The notes beneath the pieces are model-generated. The model was not told the origin of the DNA and did not search any database. It worked only from the letters and a program-made list of their open reading frames with translations. The translations under genes and the position numbers were made by a program. A stretch of DNA of 63,922 nt from NCBI GenBank assembly GCA_011947345.1, contig JAAVTG010000121.1, forward strand, positions 1-63,922, written 5' to 3'. Below are positions 39,757-51,349 of the stretch, piece after piece. The first letter of the stretch is position 1. Each line of letters starts with the position of its first letter. The DNA is from Phytophthora quininea. Taxonomy: Eukaryota; Oomycota; Peronosporomycetes; Peronosporales; Peronosporaceae.

Positions 39757-40522
39757 GGAAGAGCGTGAGCACCTCCGGGACGACTGCCAGCAAGTATTTT
39801 CCGCCGGTGGTGGTGACCAGCTTGGGGCTGATGAGATTGTCGTCGACGACCACGTTCGGGCGGCACTCGGTGAAGTCTGGCGAGATGTTGTTGATCACCG
39901 CCGGGATCTTGCCAAAGTCCGAGCTGTCCACGGTGGTCGGGAAGTAGAAGAGTCGGGTCGTCGCCATGATGCTCCACGTCGTGACGCAGTCGCTGGCGTA
40001 TTGGATGCCGAGCTCGAGCTCTCGTTTCTGCTGCGGCGGGATGCTGATGTTCATGACGTTCACCACGTCCATCAGCTGCTGCGGGGTTCCGGTGACGACG
40101 TTGGTGGTGGACCCCACTCGTTTCTGCTGCTCTGGCAAATGGCGTTGCCGGCATCGAGGGACTCTCCGAGCGCGAGCGCTTCGGCGCTGAGAGAGCTGAA
40201 ATCGTAGAGCGTCACGTTTGGAGGTTGGCTCACGAATGCTGTAAAGGCTGGGGCGCTGGTTAGTGCGTTTCCGTTCATGATGGCAAACGTGAGCAGCACA
40301 ATCTTGCAGGGGCCAGTGCACCCTGTGCAGCCTCCAGCCATGGAGATATCGGCTTCTGTGAAGGAGAAGAAGCTGTTGTTGGCCTTGATGAGCATGGTGG
40401 CGTCCGAGAAGTAGTTTGTAGAAAGGAAAACGAAGAAGAGCACAATTGGCGCGACGATCGTGCGTCCTGTGATTGCAAGACACGCCCCCAGTACGGACGG
40501 CTGAAGTAGTGCTCTCAACCCT
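39757..40522 (-). repeat. Left arm of 766-bp inverted repeat (partial membrane-protein gene copy)
   Basis: Reverse-complement copy of 41107-41873; I see no clear differences. It encodes the same protein segment (LRALLQPSVLGACLAITGRT through SPKLVTTTGGKYLLAVVPEV), including the same frame break, and is cut off after LTLF. Read leftward it has an ATG upstream at 40602 (MTDAGDQGSPADWATAY), which the full-length copy lacks. Confidence 0.9.
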
Positions 40523-40997
40523 TTTTGACTTCGCATGAGATTTTGGTGATGATAGGCTGTTGCCCAGTCCGCCGGCGAGCCTTGATCTCCAGCATCGGTC
40601 ATGATTTCACGGGTACCAGGGATCGATCGTTCAGCTACCACTTCACAACGAGATCGTCTTTAGCACAATGACGACTTTTTGTCAACTCCGATGGCGTTCT
40701 CCGGATTAAAACAACCGAAGTCCGACTGCCTTTTGTAGCATCTTGTCCATGGCAACCGTTATTCAATGTTCGTCGGCAGATCGACCTGCTTCGTGTTCGT
40801 GAACCAATCTCAGTCTAGACGATTCAATTACTGGTCAAGCTGCACCAAAACAATTTGGGAGGCCTCAGTTGTGCAGAATAAATATACGAGAACGTCAGTA
40901 AATATAGACACGATGTCGCCACGATATTCAGGAGGAGATTGGCGATGAAAATCGCCCGAACCTTGCTGAGCATGGCGGCAACGCAATCGGTCCATCC

Positions 40998-42625
40998 TTG
41001 CCTAGTGATGGCTTCTCGCCCAAAGCACGTGGCCCAACGATACAAGACGCTTCAGTACATTGGGGAAAAGAGTACTACGACCAAGAAAGCTTTCGTCGGC
41101 AGTGTCAAGGGTTGAGAGCACTACTTCAGCCGTCCGTACTGGGGGCGTGTCTTGCAATCACAGGACGCACGATCGTCGCGCCAATTGTGCTCTTCTTCGT
41201 TTTCCTTTCTACAAACTACTTCTCGGACGCCACCATGCTCATCAAGGCCAACAACAGCTTCTTCTCCTTCACAGAAGCCGATATCTCCATGGCTGGAGGC
41301 TGCACAGGGTGCACTGGCCCCTGCAAGATTGTGCTGCTCACGTTTGCCATCATGAACGGAAACGCACTAACCAGCGCCCCAGCCTTTACAGCATTCGTGA
41401 GCCAACCTCCAAACGTGACGCTCTACGATTTCAGCTCTCTCAGCGCCGAAGCGCTCGCGCTCGGAGAGTCCCTCGATGCCGGCAACGCCATTTGCCAGAG
41501 CAGCAGAAACGAGTGGGGTCCACCACCAACGTCGTCACCGGAACCCCGCAGCAGCTGATGGACGTGGTGAACGTCATGAACATCAGCATCCCGCCGCAGC
41601 AGAAACGAGAGCTCGAGCTCGGCATCCAATACGCCAGCGACTGCGTCACGACGTGGAGCATCATGGCGACGACCCGACTCTTCTACTTCCCGACCACCGT
41701 GGACAGCTCGGACTTTGGCAAGATCCCGGCGGTGATCAACAACATCTCGCCAGACTTCACCGAGTGCCGCCCGAACGTGGTCGTCGACGACAATCTCATC
41801 AGCCCCAAGCTGGTCACCACCACCGGCGGAAAATACTTGCTGGCAGTCGTCCCGGAGGTGCTCACGCTCTTCCCATACAGCTTCACGAGCAGCATGCCAA
41901 CACTGCCACGGGTGGTGGCGACAACGAACACGCACTACAACGCTAAGGGTGTGCTCGAGGCTCTGATGCAGGGCTACTACGGCGGCTGTCGAGTGCAAGC
42001 GGAAAGTACCACCGGCGTCTACATCGAAGACAACTGCGAGATCTCCAAGCACTGGGAGATCTACGGTCTCATGGTGCAGTCTCCGGACGACGTCCCGCTG
42101 TGCAGCACTGGCGACGTGTGCATCCACAACTACTACAACACGCAATGGGAGTGGGTGAGCCAGATCACAGCGGCCAGGCCCAACCGAGTGGGGATGTTCC
42201 TCAACGCGTTTCGCAGTCGCTACGCAGACACCGTGTCCATCAGTGTGCTGCCCGGGATCGTGGTCATGCAGATGCTGCTCATGGGGATCATCAGTCTCTA
42301 CCAGATCATGTCGCACAAGCGCTCCGTGCTGCTCACGCAGATCTGGGCCTACCGCTGTCAGAACGGCCGCATGCAGGTGGTCTACCTCGCGCAGATCACC
42401 TACCACCTTGTGTACAACTCGGATCTGTACTTGCTGGGCTTCGGGACGGGCACATTGACCACCGAGTCGATCGCCAACTTGACGTGCTGCTTCTTCGCCT
42501 TCTCGTACTCGTTCATCAACTTGGCCAAGGCGCGCTCGGGCGACCAAGTGCTAGACCGCCACTTCCGACTCACGTGGAAGACACAAACTGTCATCATTGC
42601 GTGTGTCGTGTACGGCCTTCGCTCA
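40998..42625 (+). pseudogene. Oomycete multi-pass membrane protein, 5' part, cut by PIF-like element
   Basis: I do not recognise the family. The open frame starts upstream of a TTG at 40998; no in-frame ATG is visible, so an upstream exon or a lost start is possible. Hydrophobic helices: IVAPIVLFFVFLST near the start, LPGIVVMQMLLMGIISLYQI, an intermediate YLAQITYHLVY, LTCCFFAFSYSFINLA and TVIIACVVYGL. Between the first two lies a large, Cys-containing, Asn/Thr-rich extracellular-looking loop of roughly 300 residues. A one-base shift occurs at about 41510 and is present in both copies of the inverted repeat. At 42625 the gene is interrupted; the frame resumes at 51353. Confidence 0.75.
41107..41873 (+). 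repeat. Right arm of 766-bp inverted repeat
   Basis: Partner of 39757-40522, separated by a 584-base spacer (40523-41106). The spacer holds the two different upstream flanks and no ORF of its own. Confidence 0.9.
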
Positions 42626-42649
42626 GAGCCGTTCTTAACAGAGTAGAAT
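42626..42649 (+). repeat. PIF-like element left terminal inverted repeat
   Basis: 24 bases, exact reverse complement of 51326-51349. Confidence 0.85.
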
Positions 42650-42759
42650 AATTAGAATGCGTTCTACAATTGTCTGATCCGATTGCGTAACAACACACGC
42701 ATAGACGGTGCTACAAGTAGAATTCTTCTCCTCTGGTCATGTAGAGCGAGTGAACGCAT

Positions 42760-43155
42760 TCATCGGAGGGAACAGGAGGGAACGGAAGGAGCTGAAGGAA
42801 TAGGCGGCCCCCGCGTCGAATTACTACCAAAAACACCCAGCGAGACCAAAATGACCATGCGGTAAGTTCGATTAAAGGACTTACTGCGTCGCTTCCGTTC
42901 CAAGTGCTCACTCCATATAACGCGCTGCCTGGAAAAACATTCTTCCCGCATATTTAGTTCTGCCGACGCAACCGCGAATAATAGCACACCCATTTCCTCG
43001 TCCTCTAGAATGCTGTCCTCGTCGCTGTCGTCGGAAAAGAACTCTTGTAGACTTTCATCACTAGAGTACAAATCGCTGTCGTCGGAGAAGAACCCCTGCA
43101 GGCTGTCATCGCTAACAGTCAGCGCAGCATCAGCGGGGGAAACGTTTGCGGCCAT
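42760..43155 (-). pseudogene. PIF/Harbinger-like transposase N-terminal fragment
   Basis: ATG 43155. A Ser/Asp/Glu-rich start with two imperfect repeats (DDSLQGFFSDDSDLYSSDE and ESLQEFFSDDSDEDS) leads into VIWSEHLERKRRSKSFNRTYRM. This recalls the segment just before the DDE domain in oomycete Harbinger/DDE_Tnp_4 proteins. After YRM the reading becomes unrelated and ends at 42760, so the catalytic domain is absent. The family call rests on one short motif. Confidence 0.4.
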
Positions 43156-43796
43156 CGTGCTTTGCGCTTTTTAGCCAATGATTTATTGGTAGCCAAGTGC
43201 ATTTTAGCTGAGGTAGAATATGCCTCGTTCGTTCTCATCGCGGGTAGAATATTAAATTCGTATGTCTCTAGCACGGTGGCGGCCGGTAGAAGCGTGTCAC
43301 GAGTTGAAGTGCAAGTGTTTGCAACTCAAGCTGCAACAGCTGAGGAGTCGTGTCAAGATGGTCAACTTGCCAGTCCCAGTAAAACCAACAACAGCTTGTT
43401 AGAATGACGATGTTGAAGAAGGCTGTAGTGAAGCGCAAGAGGTTGCAGTCGGATAGCAAGCTTTCATTTTCTTTTCATTCTTGAATCAACCTTTCAACAC
43501 ACACAACTGCCTGGCCCGCAGTACGCCGAGAGTTCCCGCCGATCGACATTATCCCGTCGTGAGAGACTCCAGCAGACCTCCAGTCAAAAGCGACACAGCG
43601 ACCTCATACTTTCTCTGCAAGTGCTCCCATATCACTGCATAAATTGTGACAAAGCGGCACTGATTAACGCAACACTGTCAGTGTTACTGATCGATACCAT
43701 TGGTCATTTATCGTGGGGAAAATACGGTAGATTTTCCATGCATCTTCAAGTTCACTCACTTGCGATTCCGAGGCCTTCGCACAAACAACCTAGCAT
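43156..43796. other. Non-coding stretch inside the PIF-like element
   Basis: About 640 bases without a convincing ORF. It probably contains the upstream regions of the two divergent ORFs on either side. Confidence 0.4.
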
Positions 43797-44491
43797 GGGG
43801 AAGCGCGCGCTGGACACGTACCCTCGACCAAGCAGCAGCGCTAGTGAGGGTATCACGCTCCTACTGCCGGTGAGAAGAGGCCGCGACGTGCTCTATCCTG
43901 TATGCCCACGGACGACGCGGTGGACGTGGTGGGCGAGGGCGCCTCGCACTCCACACCAGATCCAGTGGGTCAAATGTTGACGTCAATATCCCCTGGGGCC
44001 CGGCAGTGCTAGCCAAGCAGACGATGTCAGAGTCAGCGTGTGGCGGTCCCATGGATCGCTTAGCAGTGTCCACCAGTTCGTACGCTGTTGGAGCTCCTTC
44101 CAAGAGTGCAAGTGGATCACCTACTCGGGAAACGCCAGCAACGATGCCATTGACTCCCAAAGGTTGTGCTGTCCATGCCATAGCGTCTCACGAACCAGTG
44201 CAAAAACACCAGTCGTCGGAGTCTTCACCTAAACCAACTCTGCTGGAGATGCTGACGCAGAAGTTGGTGCTGTCGCGCATTCGTGAACTCCAGCTGCAGG
44301 AAGAGCGAATGCGGCGGGAGCACCACCACCTCTCGCAGCTTTGTGAGTTACATTATCAGCGAATGATGGATACCCAAAATGAAATCGTGGATGCAGTGGC
44401 GACAGCAAGGAGGATTTTAAACGGAAGTAGTGTCATCATCGATGCCAGCTTTGACGACTATGCAAAGCAATTGTACGCAGCACTCGAGTGA
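43797..44491 (+). pseudogene. Coiled-coil ORF in the PIF-like element
   Basis: Possible start MGKRALDTYPRPSSS at 43797. The frame changes about 43880-44005. The second part (44006-44491) is open, with a Ser/Thr/Pro-rich segment and then a clear amphipathic helix (LLEMLTQKLVLSRIREL, LQEERMRREHHHLSQL) typical of a C-terminal dimerisation helix. PIF/Harbinger elements usually carry a second Myb-like ORF, and this may be its remnant. No Myb motif is visible, so this is a guess from context. Confidence 0.35.
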
Positions 44492-44569
44492 ATTGCACAG
44501 TAACGTAGCGACACGATGATGGCCATTTATTATTCCTGCAAGTACATTCTGAATTTAGTGTAGTAGTAA

Positions 44570-44968
44570 CTACAGCTCTTCTGCTTCCTTTTCTTCTCGA
44601 AGCCGTTTAATGTAAGCACTGACGACAGGTTCCGCACGCAGCATCGACACCGATTCCTCATTACTCGACACGAGTAGATCAGCATGTGGTGACGCAAGCA
44701 GGTGCCACAGAGCGCGAAGCCGAAATCTGTGTGCATCATGTTGCGGAACGAGGCCACGAAACCCACGAAAATCATCTTCATGTCCAGATAGAAAGCACCA
44801 CGACATGGTTGGTACCAATCGACGATGTGGCTTCCCCAGTTTTTCGTCCCAATCATGAATAGCCCCGAACACGACCTTCTTGCAGCGGGATTTTGTTTGA
44901 TTGAAGTACATTTCCTGCATCATCGGTTCGTATACCCTGGCAATATTTGACGTCAAGTCAACTACCAA
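44570..44968 (-). CDS. Unrecognised ORF in the PIF-like element
   Basis: 132 codons on the minus strand. A competing frame (44856-44530) is also open, so the true reading is unclear. Contains VVFGAIHDWDEKLGKPHRRL and a charged C-terminus (KRLREEKEAEEL). I cannot assign a family. The following 44969-45466 has no ORF; a tRNA-like B box (GGTTCGAGTCCCGA) at about 45235 may mark a SINE remnant. Confidence 0.25.
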   Translation of the reverse strand: MVVDLTSNIARVYEPMMQEMYFNQTKSRCKKVVFGAIHDWDEKLGKPHRRLVPTMSWCFLSGHEDDFRGFRGLVPQHDAHRFRLRALWHLLASPHADLLVSSNEESVSMLRAEPVVSAYIKRLREEKEAEEL

Positions 44969-45466
44969 TAGTGTTCAATGGTTGTTATTGACATTGCATG
45001 GTGCCGCTATCGTTTTCCACTCGCGGTCTGTAGGAATCGACCAACCCATTCCATTATCAAGCAGCGGCAGTGTTCGGACAATTAAATAAAAACTGCATTG
45101 GTTCTCTAGAAAAACGTAATTCGTCATTGACGAATGCGGCGTAGCAATAATAAAAATTGCAATAATTAGCCAGTATTGTGTGGGTTCGAACGGTGCAGCA
45201 GTTTAGACTTGACCCATCCAAGCTGTTGTGCGCAGGTTCGAGTCCCGACTCCATCAAGACGCTGGTGGCTGTCAGGTTCCTGGCAGGGTTTATTTTCGCC
45301 AATCAAACAGGCCGGCGACGGCAAAATTGACAGTCATCAGTGGACATGGAGCAGGGATTTTTATCGGTGTTTTAATATTACCTGTTATAATGAATCAGGA
45401 GTTGAAACCGGTTTTTATTTTTATTGGAGGCGGGGAGGCTCTCAGCCAAAATCGCTTTGGCTAGCA

Positions 45467-47020
45467 CTAGACAGCATTTACAGGCTCAACTGGGGCGCTT
45501 TCACCACCAAGGAGCGTAGTGAAGTCCCACAGCTCTCGGTTGCAGCGTAGGAAGACAATGGTCTCGAAGTTCGCCGGCAGTAAGCGTGAGCGAAGCGGTG
45601 TCAGGACTAACTTGCACTGTGAAAACAAGCGCTCGCAACGATTGCTTGTTGGTGGAATCATACACAGTATGTCTTGATACTTGGAGATCGAAGGGTGGCG
45701 AGGGCGCTTCGCCTGACGGAGAGTAGCCGTTGCGAAATCCTCTTTGTCGTTTTTCTTCTCACGAGCCGTTGAGAGGACAGCGAATCCAGCAACAGCGTCT
45801 TCTTCCTGCGAACTTAGCGATCGGTTTGACAGCAACTTTACTATCGCACTCTCGAATTCAGGAGAGTGGATGATCTTGGCTGTCGGCTTGAGGTCGTCAG
45901 CTGTTGACGGATACTTTGCAATGACAGCGTCGAATAGAAGACGAACGTCAGCGAGATTTCGCCGCTCCGATTGCAGATGCACACAGACGCTGTCCAAATC
46001 AGCAAGCTTCTCGACAAGCTGGACAATGTGGCGGTGGGTGCTCGGACGCGGTAACAAGTCTTCAACAGCAGCAACCATCTTGATCGCATCACGTATCTTG
46101 ACGTACCGCGACAACATGTTGAAAGTCGAGGACCACCTCGTAACGTTAGCCTTCAACGGCTTGAGATCCGTGAAGCGTGCCAGCTTAGCACTGTTGTTCG
46201 GAAGGCGTATCTGGATACAGAGAGCTTGAACTTGATCAATCAGGTCTTGGAAGTCCTTGAGGTAGCGACCGACAGCGAGGTTAAACCGATGGCTGGCGCA
46301 TCCAACCAGTGGAACGCCCAGCCGGGTCGCTATGGCCTGGTTCGTTGGGCAATTGTCGCTCACGATGAAGAGAACCATCTCCGTAGTCTTGTGGTAGACG
46401 GATAGCACAGCGTCGATCATGGCAATGTGGGCATCAGCACTCTGCCCATGCTCTGCATGAGAGATTGAGAGCAACGGCTGCCTCAGATCGCCCTCCCGAA
46501 CAAAACACAGCGTAGATGGCAACGAAGTGGATCGTTCCGCACGACCAGCCGTCGAACATGAGCCCAAATGAATCTCCCATGGCTGCTGAGATCTTGGTGC
46601 CAACACGCTCAGCAACATGGCGCATGTAGCGCTGCAGCGTTTTCGAAGAAACGGGCTCAACACTTGCGAGAGAGCGGGTGAGGGGTCGTCGACTTCGCTG
46701 AGAGAGTGGTTCCTCACGATGACCCATTCCATCCACTTGTATATCTCCATCGTCCTCTGGTCCACGAAGCCGTGGGCCTCCAAAGTGGCGCCACCGTTTA
46801 GCTGGCTGGCCTCGAAGTTTTGCGGGTATCCCGGGTGCTTGGTGGCGAGATATCTGACGAGGTTGCTGTAGCCGGTTCCTGGCGCTTGCTTCCGGGATTT
46901 ACCACATTCCTTGCAGGAGAACATTCCCCCACCGCAGTCCGTGTAGAAATACTCGCAGATGCCGCGCGACGTTGTCATTTGCTTGAAGTGTAGCGATCGA
47001 AAGTCGAAATGAACAACCAC
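45467..47020 (-). pseudogene. hAT-2 transposase with out-of-frame centre
   Basis: A 517-codon ORF with a BED finger ([20 protein letters not shown]...KH) at residues about 35-65 and a C-terminal half of hAT type: [13 protein letters not shown] (second Asp), [26 protein letters not shown], and the dimerisation motif [20 protein letters not shown]. The central part, about 46440-46660, is translated out of frame. The true sequence ([37 protein letters not shown], with the first Asp) lies in the neighbouring frame. Two compensating indels therefore disguise a broken gene as a long ORF. hAT ends were not found. Confidence 0.8.
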
Positions 47021-47257
47021 AGATGAGAGCTATAGAACAAAATGATCGACGCACCACAGCCAGCCGTCTGTAGTTGTCCACAGGACACCAGCCATCCTTT
47101 TTACGTGAAGGGTAAAAAGTAAATATACTTATTACGGGGCCAATTGTAAATTGTACGGTCTTTTCTACTTTCCAATAATCCGTTATTCCGTCAATATAAT
47201 ATTCAATTTATTGTATTCTAATAACTTTTTCCGATCACTGAGCAGCGGACTTAAAAA

Positions 47258-47815
47258 TATGCTTCACCATTGAGATCACACAACTTCTGGAGCAGCGCGC
47301 AAATTGTCTCATCACTCAGCCACTTGGTTTGCCGGAGCTCATTCACAACTTCTTTTACAGCCACCGTAATAATTTTTCTTGGTTCAGACGCGCTACGAAT
47401 GATTGTTCGAGCTTCAAGGGGGCTCTCCCAAGAACATCGTCGATTTCTCGCGCCATCTCGCCATCGGTCTTATTTGGCACCAAAAGCGCCTGAAAATGAT
47501 AAGTTTGTGCGTCCCAGTTTGATCGAAGGAAGTCGAGCAGTTTTTGTTTGCGGTAGAATGCCCTGCGCAAGCTGCAAAATGTTCTCATGTCATTGATGAG
47601 ATTTCTGAATTGACCAACATACAAAATACGTTAATCAATGGAATCTGGAACAAACAGTAGATACAGTGGTAAACGTACTCGCTGTATGCATCGCCATCTA
47701 CAAGAACAGCAAGTGGTGGGATCGAGTTTATGGAGTTGGCCACAAATCGGCGGCGGCGACTTTGAAGCTGTTCCTCGCATTTTTCAAGTTGTCCTTCGTG
47801 AAAAACGACTGCCAT
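47258..47815 (-). pseudogene. Minus-strand coding remnant, unrecognised
   Basis: Pieces in at least two frames with coding-like composition: LAVLVDGDAYSEYVYHC, LLDFLRSNWDAQTYHFQALL, DGEMAREIDDVLGRAPL, and a closing KEVVNELRQTKWLSDETICA. The last segment faintly resembles the start of a Ulp1-type protease domain (W-x-x-D-E-x-I), which some MULEs carry, but no catalytic residues follow. 47816-48111 has no clear ORF. Confidence 0.3.
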
Positions 47816-48111
47816 TGTCGAAATTGGCTCACAGGTTCGGCGATAACAGCCATCGATCTAAATTTTTGCTTAGTCGGGTAAAACACAACAGGAAAAAGGT
47901 TAAAAGAGCGGCAAGTTTAGTCGCATCGATAGCGTGCGATGCCCACGTGTTGCATATGTGAACGTTTGCTCCATCACGCCACTCTTCTTTGACGATCTCC
48001 GTCCGGAGCCTAGGAGATCGCAACTTCTTGCTGCTTCCTCTCCGCCGAAGTGTATGACCCCTTTTTGTGGAACTGGAGCAAATTGGAGTTCTTTAACTAC
48101 GTCCTTGAGCT

Positions 48112-50820
48112 TCAAGTTTTTTTGCTTGGCGCCTCAAGCAGGAGCCACTCGTCGTCATCCTCAATATTCTCCGACAGTATGTCTGCTTCTGGTTGAGAGT
48201 CCGACATCTTGCATGATGTAGTGGCAAGCGATGGCTTGGAATTGTCGAGTGCATTGCCGCTGGCCCGAAGCACGCCAACTACATCAGCTACAATATTCTC
48301 CACTGCAGACACTTTAACTGCGAACTGATTAGACGACGATGCCACCAACTCATCAATAACTGGCCGTAGTGCTTCAACAGCGATATTAAATTTCTCCACG
48401 TCACTGCGCACAACATTTCCAGCCCCTGCTCGTTCCTGTTTCTTAAGTTTGACATAATTCACGGTCGTTTTGGGGTGGCGGTGAGCCACTCGAGTTCCAC
48501 AGCGCTCAGTATCCACAGGGATGAAGCTCAAATCAACGAGAGAGTCTAGCTCAGCGATAGTATCACCAAGAACATCAAAAATACTGAGAGCATGATTGAG
48601 GTTCCAACGATCAGCGAGAATTCCAATTCCAACGTTGTCATCCATCTTCACGTCGAGAATAGCGTACATGGTGTGGCGACATGGTAAATGTGTTAACGAG
48701 AAAAATAAGCAACTGCATTTTCCAGCGAACTGAACAACAAAAGTATCAGCATCAACCGCCAAATGAACTTCTTCATTCGTGCGACGAGAGGCTCCACATC
48801 TGCTTTGGATTGACAGATACTTCGTGTACTCTTGCCGGATGCAATTGTAAACAAAAGTACTTGTGACACTTTGAAACGCGCGAATTGCAGATGGCTGGGT
48901 TATATCGAACGCTGTCGAGTGTTGGAACACCAGCAGCTTCGATCGCAACTCCCGTAGTCGCATGGCTTGGAAACGAAAAACACCGGTCACGCATTTGTCA
49001 ATCCCACACGCCACATTGATGTCGTTTTTCATTTGTTTCCACGTGGCCTCGAGCCTATTACTAGTTGTGTTGCCACACGTGTAGTAGAGCCCCCGCGCAT
49101 ACTGTACCCACATGTCGATGCAGTTTAGCCAGTTATCTGAGATGTATGTGGTAAAATCCGGCGAGTAAATACCCGACTTTGTTTGAAACGTTGCCCACGC
49201 TGATGCAAAGCGTGTCTTCGTTGGAGACGATACCATTTGCCGCCAGTAAATCTCCAACTCGTCACGGTGCGCGATTTCAATCCCGTATTTTTCTCGGCCA
49301 GCTTCTTTTGTACTGCAAGAATCGCGTGGAACTGGCACAGCAGGACCTGCAAAATCACACCACAAACACTCCGTCAGATGACATAAGCAGCGAATATAGC
49401 AAATAATAAATACTTTGGAAGCAGGAAATACGGTGTTTAGTACTCGCCATTCAGTGAAGTCTTTGTCTATGACAAAGGTCTCGGTAATAAATCCACCAAT
49501 TCCAGCTTTGAAAACTCAAAGCAAGCTTTCAGAGTTGGCTTCTTTTGGTTCGCGATCAACATCTCGCAGACCGAGATGCCTATTCCACCAACTCCTGTGC
49601 ACATGAACTCGCCTGGAACGAACATTAGCTGTCTGAGTTAGCAATGGAGAGCCCAAATATTTACCCCATCAAATCTTACCTAGGTAAAATCCTGCATTAT
49701 TTGTGTTGTGCGTCCAGTCGACTATGAGCGACTCGCCCCATCGCGCGTACAGAGCCTTTTGTGCGCTGCTAATAAACAGCATCCCGCAAACGATGCCATC
49801 ATCGTCCTGCAATATAAGACACTCGTTGTCTTCAAACGCTTTGAATGCTTCAGCAATAGCGGTGACGCGGCCACTGACAGACGGCCCTCCATAGCGCCAC
49901 GCAAGGAGATTCCTTACGTGCTGCGGCGTCACGTTGAGGTCTGCAAATGTAATAATTAGTTCTTTATAAAATACTTTAAAGCAACGATAAACACCGACCT
50001 GTTTGTGAAGACAGAAATGCGGCAACATTGCGAGTTGGTGCGTTTGCCTTTGACAATAGCTTGATTGGCTTTGTCAACTGAGTTGCCCAATAGTCTTCCC
50101 AAGGTGAATATTGTCGTATATTGACTTGGAGACGATGTGGTTGTGGATCGAAAACTAGGTAGGAAGTCACAACAAAATCATAAATTAGAGACGGACGTGA
50201 CCTTCACAATTATGTGGCTCGCACCTCATTGATCACCGCAACTAAAATAGTTTTTCCTGGTCTCACCAGCAAAGCCGTCATTTTGGCATCACAGCCTGCA
50301 TTGCGGAAGTGCTGCTGTGATCGGTGACCTTGGCTCCGCGATCCATCATAGCAGCCGTGCGTACAGTAGTAAACTCGACGAGCATATTTCCACTCCAACG
50401 GCACAAAAATTGTACTGCTATGTACAAGTTTTTCTTTAACCTGTGATTAAAGAAACAAAACCAATCAGCTTAGATCCACGACGTCGTCAATACCTTTACT
50501 TACTTCTCGTTGTGGGATGAAGCAGACTCAGAGTCACGAACGCGATAGGTGAGGTGCTGCTGAGCAGTATACTCATCCCACCTCTCCTGAAATTCGTCCC
50601 AGGAATTGAAAACACGTCCATTATAGAATTGTGGCACAGAGATAAACCGTGGTGTTCGTGTTACCACCATAGCTTCCTTTGCGGCACTGTTTTTCCCGCG
50701 AAGGTATTTGCGAGGTCGTTTAACAGCCACAAATTCACCTAACAACATCAACAACTAGTTAGATAAACGCTGCAAAACATTAAAAGAAAAGTCAATCTCA
50801 CCGTCGGAGTCGCCGCTCAT
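48112..50820 (-). pseudogene. MULE-2 transposase gene with SWIM finger, several introns
   Basis: Reads right to left from ATG 50820. Exon-like pieces: a FAR1-like N-terminus (FNSWDEFQERWDEYTAQ, near 50600); a cysteine/histidine part (YYCTHGCYDGSRSQGHR); HRLQVNIRQYSPWEDYWATQ; then the MULE core with SLIVDWTHNTNNAGFYLG (first Asp), FVIDKDFTEWRVLNTVF (second Asp) and LLCQFHAILAVQKKL. A one-base difference in an A run at about 49285 leads to the 48112-49365 frame, which ends in a SWIM finger (CSCLFFSLTHLPCRH) and an acidic tail. Intron-like AT-rich gaps with GT/AG ends separate pieces at about 49970, 49660 and 49380. All key residues exist; the frame break may be artefact or decay. Confidence 0.65.
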
Positions 50821-51325
50821 ATCGCTGCCTGTCTGAAAGCCCTCAAATTCGAAAATGAGCTGTTAAAAGTGTTGGGGCTACCACACTTTTGGGATGCGCA
50901 CTCACGGCATTTAAAATGCTGCAACATGATTCGTCCAGCAACCAGCAATCGATGGGTGCACGAAAACACCTTGACACTTGTATACTGTTTGTTGAAGGCG
51001 GACTTTCGTCCGCCAGGCGGAGTGACCACGATCGGTGGGGAGGGTGACTGCGCCCGTCGCCTCGCTCCGCTCGGCCTCGGTTGCTGAAAAAGAAATATCG
51101 GGTTCCAGCGCTCGCTCGCGGGCAACAGACCCGCCTTATCGGCGGGCGTTGGCAGAACGTGAATGATCCAGCAGTGAGACTCGCCCTCGCCTGGTTTCCT
51201 GACGTTGTACTTCAACAAATCAGATCGGTAATTTACCGACCTGGGCGACGGTTCGTCGCCAAATGTTTCTGATCAGTAACATTCACAGTGGTGCGTTAAC
51301 GACTCCCGGCAGAAGCGCTCAACGA
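50821..51325. other. Non-coding stretch before the right end of the PIF-like element
   Basis: About 500 bases, including a GC-rich part (51000-51140) with short inverted repeats (gcgcccgtcgcctcgctc; cgccttatcggcggg). No ORF that I would support. Confidence 0.4.
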
Positions 51326-51349
51326 ATTCTACTCTGTTAAGAACGGCTC
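51326..51349 (-). repeat. PIF-like element right terminal inverted repeat
   Basis: 24 bases, exact inverted partner of 42626-42649. Confidence 0.85.

Larger units (their letters stand above)
42626..51349. mobile_element. Composite PIF/Harbinger-like DNA element, TSD TCA
   Basis: An 8724-base insertion with 24-base perfect terminal inverted repeats (42626-42649 and 51326-51349, beginning GAGCCGTTCTTAAC) and a 3-base duplication TCA (42623-42625, 51350-51352). Removing it joins the host gene in frame (VYGLRS then VQRTPML). A 3-base duplication and an internal transposase-like N-terminus suggest PIF/Harbinger, though TCA is not the usual TWA. Inside are a coiled-coil ORF, a hAT and a SWIM-type MULE, so most of its length is secondary insertions. 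Confidence 0.75.

Noticed and set aside
41423..42547. 374-codon minus-strand ORF opposite the membrane-protein gene
   Set aside because: Composition is His/Arg/Val-rich shadow of a GC-biased gene on the other strand; no domain, and the sense frame has clear membrane helices.
45190..45260. Possible tRNA gene
   Set aside because: Only a B box is present; the T stem does not pair and no acceptor or anticodon stem can be built.
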